Of a stretch of 64,000 bases of DNA, positions 57,501 through 64,000 are shown piece after piece (the first letter of the stretch is position 1; every line of letters starts with the position of its first letter). The stretch spans positions 15,056,001-15,120,000 of the forward strand of contig NC_070616.1 of NCBI RefSeq assembly GCF_027172205.1, given 5' to 3'. The notes beneath the pieces are model-generated. The model was not told the DNA's origin and ran no database searches. It was given only the letters and a program-made list of their open reading frames with translations. The position numbers and the translations under genes are program-made. The stretch comes from Podarcis raffonei (lineage: Eukaryota > Chordata > Lepidosauria > Squamata > Lacertidae).

Positions 57501-58060
57501 GCAGACCTTTAGGTGATTGAGTCCTAAAGCCATCAATATGTACCTTGCCACCCTTGTCAAAATAGCCCACCAGGGGTAGGGAGCTAAAGATCTGGCCCGC
57601 TGGTGGAATCCTGCTATATGTCCAATTTTAAAAAAAGAACAAAATATATTGTAAGAGCAAATGCAGGTGGTGGGATGGTATTAGTTTATTTTTTTTTTTT
57701 TATAATATTTTTTTATTACGTTTCTTTCCAAATTTTATACATTACAAACAAATAAGGAGTTTACAAGAAACCATTTTTTTTTTTTTTTTAACAAAAATCC
57801 CAACTTGGACTTCCCCACCCCTTCCGATTCTGCATTCTTTATATTAACAATGTCAGCAATTTGTTACCTTATGTCATACCTTATTGTAACTTTTACATGT
57901 TATGTATCTATATTCAATGTATTATGTCACAATTTTTATACCTTTAAAATAAACGTAACATGTTCAATTTCATATTATCTCCTTTTCTCTTTTATCACTT
58001 AGTTTGCTATTTACTTAATCATAATTGCTAAAGCGTATCATTTCCAAATCATGCACCGTC

Positions 58061-61000
58061 TTAAGATTCATACAGTTTGTAATACTTTTGCAAGTAGTCT
58101 TTAAACTTTTTCCAGTCCACCTCAATTGTTTCTACATCCAAATCTCGGATTCTGCCGGTCAGTTCAGCTATCTCCATGTAGTCCATCAACTGCATCTGCC
58201 ATTCCTCCAGCGTGGGTAAATCTTGTGTCTTCCAGTTCTTTGCGATGAGTATTCTTGCTGCTGTACTAGCATACATAAACAAAGTTCTGTCCTTCTTTAA
58301 CACTTTCTGGTCTACCATGCCCAACAGGAAGGCCTCTGGTTTCTTGGGAAAGGTATACCTAAATACCTTTTTCAACTCATTGTAAATCATTTCCCAGAAA
58401 GCCTTAACCTTTGGGCATGTCCACCAGAGGTGAAAGAAAGTCCCCTCTGCTTCCTTACACTTCCAACATTTATTGTCAGACAGGTGATGTATCTTAGCTA
58501 ACTTGACTGGGGTCATGTACCACCGGTATATCATTTTCATAATGTTTTCCTTCAAGGCCGTACTGGCCGTGAATTTCATTCCGGTGTTCCATAACCTTTC
58601 CCAGTCTTCAAACATAATGTTGTGTCCAACATCCTGTGCCCATTTAATCATAGCAGATTTAACTGTCTCATCCTGTAAATTCCACATAAGCAGCAAGTTA
58701 TACATTCTAGATAACAGCTTTGTCTTTGGTTCTAACAATTCTGTCTCTAGTTTCGACTTTTCCACCTGGAAACCAACTTTTTTGTCCATTTTGAAAACCT
58801 CTTGAATTTGAGCATAATGTAGCCAATCTCGCACCTTATTTTTTAGTTTGTCCTGGCTCTGCAACTTCCAATTGTCTCCAATTTTTTCAGTCAATTCCCA
58901 ATATTTCGGCCAATAGGCCTCCATATTGGGTCTTTTTCGGGCCTTGGCCTCCACTGGTGATAGCCACCTCGGAGTTTTACTCTCTAATAAGTCTTTATAT
59001 TTCATCCAGACTGCAAAAATTGCTTTTCTGACAATGTGGCTTTTAAACAATTTATGTGCTTTAACCTTGTCGTACCATAGGTATGCGTGCCATCCAAAAG
59101 CATTATTAAAACCTTCCAGATCTAGGACATCGGTGTTTTCCAACAAAAACCAATCTTTCAGCCAGCAGAAGGCTGCAGCTTCATAATACAACCTCAAGTC
59201 CGGCAGGGCAAACCCCCCTCTTTCTTTCGAATCTGTTAATATTTTAAACTTTATTCGGGGCTTTTTGCCCTGCCAGATAAATCTAGATATATCCTTCTGC
59301 CATTTTCCAAAGCAATCCACTCTGTCCAAGATCTGTAAGGTTTGAAACAAAAATAACATTTTCGGCAACACATTCATTTTTATAGCTGCAATTCTTCCCA
59401 ACAAGGAAAGTTTCAATCTTGACCAAATTTCTAAATCCTTTTTAACTTCCAACCAACATTTCTCATAATTATCCTTAAATAAATTCAAATTCTTGGAGGA
59501 CAAATAGATCCCAAGGTATTTCACTTTTTTAACCACATTCAGTTCTGTTTCTCTCTGAAACCCCTCTGTTTCTGTAATTGTTAAATTTTTGGTCAGAACC
59601 TTAGTTTTTTGTTTATTCAACCTAAATCCCGCCACCCGACCAAATTCAGATATAAGTTCGAGAACTCTTTTTGTACTGGATTCTGGCTCCTGCAGTGTCA
59701 AAACTAGGTCATCTGCAAAAGCTTTCAGTTTATATTGTTTCACTCCGACCTCTATCCCTTGTACCAACCGGTCCTCTCTGATCATATTCAATAGCACCTC
59801 CAGGACTGAAATAAATAACAGAGGGGATAGAGGGCACCCTTGTCGTGTCCCTTTTTCAATTTTAAATTCCTCCGTCACCACATTGTTCACTATTAATTTA
59901 GCTTTTTGTTCTGAATAGATTGCATGTAATCCATTCTCAAACCCCCGTCCCGCTCCCATCCCTTCCAAGTTCTTCTTCATAAACATCCAAGATATGTTGT
60001 CAAATGCTTTCTCCGCATCAATAAAGATTAACACCGCCCTTGTGTTCCTGTTAGTCTGCAAAAGTTCTAAAATGTCAATGATGTTTCTAGTGTTCTCATA
60101 TAAATGTCTACCAGGGAGAAAGCCAGCTTGGTCTTTATGAATTACTTCATTTAAGACTTTTTTAAGTCTATTTGCCAAAATGTCTGCAAATATTTTGTAA
60201 TCCACATTTAGGAGTGAGATGGGACGGTAGTTTTTAAGCTGAGTCTTTTCAGATTCTGACTTAGGTATCAATGTGATGAAGGCTTCTTTCCACGTTTCTG
60301 GTGCCCTCTTCCCATCCATAATCTGGTTACATACCTCCAACAAAGGTTGTATCAAATAGTCCTTCAGAACCTTGTAATATTTGGAGGTAAGTCCATCCGG
60401 GCCTGGAGATTTGCCTAGTTGCATATTCTGAATGGCACCTTCAATTTCCTGTAAGGTTATTGTAGAGTTCAAGATTGATCTTTTATCTTGAGTTATTTTT
60501 GATAGTCCATTTATCTTTAAAAATTGATCTATCTCTGATTCTTTCTGGGGCCCCTGTGCATACAGTTCTTTGAAGTATCTGTGGAAGCACCTCCTAATTT
60601 CTTCTGGTTTCTGTACGATCCTTCCATCAATCTCTAGATTTGTTATCGTGTTTAGCTTTTGTCTTTTTTTCAGCTGCCAAGCTAGCAGCTTTCCACATTT
60701 ATTTGCTGATTCAAAAGATCTTTGCTTCATCTGTTTTATTTTCCATTCAATCTCCTGATTAATCAATTTTGAGTATTCTGCTTGGTGGAATTTAATTTCT
60801 CTCAGCACCTCCTTGGACTTTGGTTTGGTTCTCAGTTTTTTTTCTCCTTGGTGTATTTTCTCCAATATTTTGTCCTTCTTTCCGTTCCAGAGTTTTTTCT
60901 TGATTGAATTCTGTTGTATCAGAAACCCTCTCATAAAAGCTTTGCTTGCGTCCCAGATCGTTCTTTTTTCAACTGTAGTATTCAGATTTATCTCAAAATA

Positions 61001-61801
61001 GTCCTTTAATGTTTTTTGGGCCTTTTTCACAATCTCTTGATCTCTTAGTAGTGTGTCATTCATTCTCCATCTGAAGGAACCGGGTTGAGTTAATCTAAGT
61101 TCTATTTTCAAGGCGTTGTGGTCGGAGCATGTTTTTGGGCAGATTTCCACCTTTTTAGTCTTGGGTGCCAGCCCCCTGGAGGTCCAGATTTGGTCGATCC
61201 TTGACCAAGACAGGTGGGCCTCAGAGAAAAAAGTTCCTTCTTTACCTAGGGGGTTCTTTGTCCTCCATATGTCGATCAAATCCAGATTGTCAGTCAGTTC
61301 GAAAAAAGTTTTAGGCAGTCTGCCGTCTGATGTTAAGTTTTGGTTGTAAGACTTTTCCATATGTGTAGACACCACTCCATTCATATCTCCCATCATTATG
61401 ATGTTAGCATAATCCAGATAGTCCAGCAACGTCTCATGCAGCTTCTTGAAAAATTCTGATTTCCCGTCATTTGGGGCATAAATTCCTAATATCAATATTT
61501 TTTCTCCTTGGGTTTGAATTTCAATTGCCAAAATTCTTCCTTGTTCATCCTTAAATAGAAATTTGGGTATCAGGCTCTCCTTAGCGTAGATCACCACTCC
61601 TCTTTTCTTTACTTTGTCAGACGAAATAAATTCTTGGCCTAATCTTTTATTTACCAAAACCTTCCTGTGGAGCCTGGTCACATGGGTTTCTTGTAGGCAA
61701 ATAATGTCCAATTGTTCTTTCTTCAATATGTGAAATAACCTCCTTCTTTTCTCCGGGGAATTTCCGCCATTTATATTCCAACTGAGTAGCCGCAGAGACA
61801 T
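58061..61801 (-). CDS. L1 ORF2p, endonuclease-reverse transcriptase, 1246 aa
   Basis: AP-type endonuclease at residues 1-236: LLSWNINGGNSPEKRR, CLQETH (Glu38), GIYAPND, GDMNG (Asp139), RIDQIW and SDHNALKIEL (Asp227, His228) are all present. Reverse transcriptase at about 450-760: GKSPGPDGLTSKYY, LIPKSESE...NYRPISLLNVDYKI, FIDAEKAFD (Asp595), GTRQGCPLSPLLF and AFADDLV (Asp697/Asp698). The C-terminal CCHC knuckle is C-X2-C-X8-H-X4-C at residues 1112-1129. It carries out target-primed reverse transcription. The length matches mammalian L1 (about 1275 aa) and no catalytic residue is missing, so it may be active. Confidence 0.95.
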   Translation of the reverse strand: MSLRLLSWNINGGNSPEKRRRLFHILKKEQLDIICLQETHVTRLHRKVLVNKRLGQEFISSDKVKKRGVVIYAKESLIPKFLFKDEQGRILAIEIQTQGEKILILGIYAPNDGKSEFFKKLHETLLDYLDYANIIMMGDMNGVVSTHMEKSYNQNLTSDGRLPKTFFELTDNLDLIDIWRTKNPLGKEGTFFSEAHLSWSRIDQIWTSRGLAPKTKKVEICPKTCSDHNALKIELRLTQPGSFRWRMNDTLLRDQEIVKKAQKTLKDYFEINLNTTVEKRTIWDASKAFMRGFLIQQNSIKKKLWNGKKDKILEKIHQGEKKLRTKPKSKEVLREIKFHQAEYSKLINQEIEWKIKQMKQRSFESANKCGKLLAWQLKKRQKLNTITNLEIDGRIVQKPEEIRRCFHRYFKELYAQGPQKESEIDQFLKINGLSKITQDKRSILNSTITLQEIEGAIQNMQLGKSPGPDGLTSKYYKVLKDYLIQPLLEVCNQIMDGKRAPETWKEAFITLIPKSESEKTQLKNYRPISLLNVDYKIFADILANRLKKVLNEVIHKDQAGFLPGRHLYENTRNIIDILELLQTNRNTRAVLIFIDAEKAFDNISWMFMKKNLEGMGAGRGFENGLHAIYSEQKAKLIVNNVVTEEFKIEKGTRQGCPLSPLLFISVLEVLLNMIREDRLVQGIEVGVKQYKLKAFADDLVLTLQEPESSTKRVLELISEFGRVAGFRLNKQKTKVLTKNLTITETEGFQRETELNVVKKVKYLGIYLSSKNLNLFKDNYEKCWLEVKKDLEIWSRLKLSLLGRIAAIKMNVLPKMLFLFQTLQILDRVDCFGKWQKDISRFIWQGKKPRIKFKILTDSKERGGFALPDLRLYYEAAAFCWLKDWFLLENTDVLDLEGFNNAFGWHAYLWYDKVKAHKLFKSHIVRKAIFAVWMKYKDLLESKTPRWLSPVEAKARKRPNMEAYWPKYWELTEKIGDNWKLQSQDKLKNKVRDWLHYAQIQEVFKMDKKVGFQVEKSKLETELLEPKTKLLSRMYNLLLMWNLQDETVKSAMIKWAQDVGHNIMFEDWERLWNTGMKFTASTALKENIMKMIYRWYMTPVKLAKIHHLSDNKCWKCKEAEGTFFHLWWTCPKVKAFWEMIYNELKKVFRYTFPKKPEAFLLGMVDQKVLKKDRTLFMYASTAARILIAKNWKTQDLPTLEEWQMQLMDYMEIAELTGRIRDLDVETIEVDWKKFKDYLQKYYKLYES

Positions 61802-61821
61802 CCTGAACTATTCTGCTACAC

Positions 61822-62886
61822 CTAGAGCGGTGTATCTTCTTTCTCCTCTGGTTCCGAAGGTGCAGGTATTGCTCCACCTGGGTTGGGTATAGGCCAATTA
61901 GCTGCTGCTTCTTTTTGGAGGTCTTCTCCGTGGTCGTGCTGGAACTTTTGTAAGTCCTCTAGTGATCTTATTTTAACCTTCTTCTGTTTGTAAGTGAATG
62001 ATAGCCCTTGTGGGAACTCCCACCTGTAAGGAATTGTGTTGAGTCTCAGCAACTTAGCCAAATCTGAGTAGGTGGCTCTCAAGTCCAATAACTGTTTAGG
62101 AATATCTCGGTAAATTTCCACCCTTTTCTCTTGTATCACAATTGAGTTTTTGAAGTGTAGGCCTAGTATTTTATCTCTCTCCTCCCTTGATCTCAAAGCT
62201 ATTAAGCAGTCTCTGGATCTATCTTTTCTTACTAATCTTCCCAACCGAAAAGCCGATACAATTTTGAAATCAATTTCTTCTTTTAAGTCCCAGAACTTTG
62301 TAAACTCTGTTGTCAAAAGTCCTTTCAAATCTTCTTGTTCAATTTCTGGGACTGCCCTTAGTCTGAGGTTGGTCTCGCGATTTTTCAATTCCACCAACGA
62401 GAGATAGGTTTGTTGGTCCCCTATCTGTTTATGAAGAGGCTTGACTTCCGCTTTAACTTCCTCGACTTCTTTTTTAGCTGATGTTGCAATTTGAACGGCT
62501 TCCCCTGCCAGTTTACGATTCTCTTCTGTTGCTCCTTGCAATTTTTCAATTGCTTGGGTATGTTGGGAAACCTGATCTGTCAATTTCTGGATCGAGGATG
62601 TTGCTTGGTCAATTTTTGTTGATTGGTTATCAATTTTTTGATTTATTGCTGACAATTGTTCCAAAACTTGTTTCAGTACTGCCTCAGCTCCTCCTGCTGC
62701 CATATCTTCCTCTTCAGATTTTTCAGGCTTTTCGGTTTCTACTTTTTGTGTCGCAAGCACAGCTGGAACTGATAATCTACGTCCCTGAGTTAAAGTTGTT
62801 TGCAAAAGCTGTGCTTGCTTTTTTGCTTTCTCTTTCTCCTTAGCTTCCTTAGCTTTGGCTGCTCTTGTCTTTCCTGTGCCACTCAT
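61822..62886 (-). CDS. L1 ORF1p, coiled-coil RNA-binding chaperone, 354 aa
   Basis: The basic N-terminus is rich in Lys, Ala and Glu. A long heptad-like region (about residues 68-168, for example AINQKIDNQSTKIDQATSSI) is expected to trimerise. An RRM-like domain starts near 171 with RETNLRLRAVPE, matching the NLRI-G-P pattern of L1 ORF1p, and a C-terminal domain (about 256-318, RDIPKQLLDLR...FTYKQKKVKIRSLEDLQKF) follows. ORF1p coats L1 RNA to form the retrotransposition particle. The ORF ends 20 nt before ORF2 starts, the bicistronic L1 layout. No internal stop is present. Confidence 0.92.
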   Translation of the reverse strand: MSGTGKTRAAKAKEAKEKEKAKKQAQLLQTTLTQGRRLSVPAVLATQKVETEKPEKSEEEDMAAGGAEAVLKQVLEQLSAINQKIDNQSTKIDQATSSIQKLTDQVSQHTQAIEKLQGATEENRKLAGEAVQIATSAKKEVEEVKAEVKPLHKQIGDQQTYLSLVELKNRETNLRLRAVPEIEQEDLKGLLTTEFTKFWDLKEEIDFKIVSAFRLGRLVRKDRSRDCLIALRSREERDKILGLHFKNSIVIQEKRVEIYRDIPKQLLDLRATYSDLAKLLRLNTIPYRWEFPQGLSFTYKQKKVKIRSLEDLQKFQHDHGEDLQKEAAANWPIPNPGGAIPAPSEPEEKEDTPL

Positions 62887-63881
62887 CAGTCAACGTTCAA
62901 GGTCAAGTGTTGTAATCCCATGGGAAAGGCAAGTCCAGAATTAAAAACAGTCTATTGAGAGAAGGTAAACAGAGAAACTTTCCCAGGCCTCTATATTCCC
63001 AATGTCCTCTAGGGGGAGTGCCACCAAAGTTTTAGTAAGAAGAAGGTAACTTTCCGCAATTAAAGTCTCTTTGTTCCAACTTTAAAAACAATTTTAAAAG
63101 CAAATTAGTTCCAGCACGCTAAAAGAAAGGTCCTGCAGAGCCCTTTTAAACATATAACAAAGTTCCAGCAAGGTGCCTGCAATTGTATCCACTTCAGCTA
63201 GGTGAGCTCAAAATTACACTATCCAGTTACAAAAGTATCTGGAAGCTTGCAACAGTTCCGCAGTTTAAACAACTTTACCCGGCCACCCGGGAATTTGGAG
63301 TTAGAGTCTTCCCTTGCCCTTGGGGTGTCCGCTCCAGGTCAATTTTATGCTGTATTTATTCTTTAAAAGTAAAATTCAAATGTGCACGAAAGTCCCGATT
63401 TAAAGCTTCAAAGCTTCCCTGTTCACAGCGCTTTCCGCTCTTTAGACCGTCTGCTTTGATCTTGAAAGCAGTGTCGGAAGACGGACTTCCTCTTTCTCGT
63501 CTCCCGTTTTTAGCCAAATTTTCCGATTTGATTTGTAGAATCTTAGGTCCTTACTCACGGGTTTGATGTTTCAGCCCGATGTTTCTTGGAAGAAAGGTCA
63601 GCGCTCATCCGTGACAGCCGCGCGGCTTCGCCTCCGCAGAAAGAGCGATGAACCCACAGCACCGCTCCCCCTCCTTCACTCCGGAGCCCCTTACGGGGTT
63701 CCTTTTGTGATTTCGGGGTCGCTCCAGGTGCCCGCCGGGTCCCACGGCCACGGACTCACTCTGCCCGTGGTTTATCTTGATGGGTTGCCGCTGCGCCGTC
63801 GCGAGCAACCCTTTTCTGCGGTGCCCCTCTTCAGAGCTCGAAGAGGTCCGCCATCACGGTTTTGCGCCGCCTCCGGAAGTC
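62887..63881 (-). promoter_or_regulatory. L1 5' UTR / internal promoter with YY1-like site
   Basis: The first 300 bp of the element (63560-63881) are CpG-rich, unlike the AT-rich host intron. GATGGCGG, the YY1 core, lies on the sense strand at 63848-63855, about 26-33 nt from the element's 5' end. Human L1 has a YY1 site at a similar place that fixes the start of transcription. The role here is inferred. Confidence 0.6.
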
Positions 63882-64000
63882 GGATGGTATTAGTTTAAAA
63901 ACCACCAGGTCTGTCTAAAAAGCCAGGACAGTCCAGCAACAAGTCAAAGATGGCTGTTATGGGATGCTCTTCATTGCAAGTTCTTAAGGGAAGATTGGGC

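Larger units (their letters stand above)
57689..63881 (-). mobile_element. Full-length, apparently intact L1 LINE in a TYW1 intron
   Basis: A 6193-bp insertion flanked by a perfect 16-bp target-site duplication (GGATGGTATTAGTTTA at 57673-57688 and 63882-63897). In element orientation there is a GC-rich 5' UTR of about 1 kb, ORF1, a 20-nt gap, ORF2, a 3' UTR of about 370 bp and an A-rich tail (T-run at 57689). Both ORFs are open. Intact ends, intact frames and an identical duplication indicate very recent insertion. It lies antisense to nothing host-coding and in the same orientation as TYW1. Confidence 0.95.

Overview
The window is vertebrate nuclear DNA, most probably from a squamate reptile (lizard). 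The host genes are intron-rich. The interspersed repeats form the mix expected of squamates: L1, CR1 and L2-like LINEs, a BovB (RTE) LINE, several tRNA-derived SINE families, and many fold-back hAT and mariner-type MITEs. A lacertid-like lizard is my guess from the look of the SINEs, not a demonstrated fact. No prokaryotic features, CRISPR arrays or rRNA genes are present.

Three host loci are supported by protein homology recalled from memory plus splice sites and phases read from the sequence. (1) 0.3-21.7 kb holds two animal haem peroxidase genes of the MPO/EPX/LPO family, tail to tail. The first (+ strand) enters from the left and only its last three coding exons are visible. The second (- strand) is complete: a TATA promoter, a non-coding first exon and 12 coding exons giving 714 aa with all phases consistent. 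(2) 32.5-40.2 kb holds PIMREG (FAM64A), a mitotic regulator, on the - strand. It has four coding exons (283 aa), a non-coding first exon, a GC-AG intron and a promoter with CCAAT and CDE/CHR-like sites typical of cell-cycle genes. (3) 44.7-57.3 kb holds TYW1 on the - strand, the radical-SAM/flavodoxin enzyme of wybutosine synthesis in tRNA-Phe. Eleven 3' coding exons (535 aa) are present and the N-terminal exons lie beyond the right edge. The three genes do not form a pathway. As I recall it, chicken chromosome 19 carries both the human 7q11 (TYW1) and 17q (peroxidase) segments, so the linkage looks like conserved sauropsid synteny.

The rest is largely transposon-derived. The standout is an apparently intact, full-length L1 (57689-63881, - strand) in a TYW1 intron. 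It has a perfect 16-bp target-site duplication, open ORF1 and ORF2, and a CpG-rich 5' UTR with a YY1-like site near its start. Other well-bounded elements are a young truncated L1 nested in an older L1 (24.4-26.0 kb), a BovB tail with a 13-bp duplication whose 5' junction is copied into a perfect 71-bp-arm palindrome (23.3-23.9 kb), a retroposon 26 bp upstream of a peroxidase splice acceptor (14.2-14.6 kb), two fossil solo LTRs (2.9-3.5 and 7.6-8.1 kb), two mariner-like MITEs sharing termini, and a 33-bp-stem hairpin at 29.3 kb.

I did not find a clearly new multi-gene system. The points most worth following are the candidate live L1, the BovB-linked palindrome, the PIMREG promoter, GC-AG intron and C-terminal exon, and the peroxidase active-site difference from MPO.
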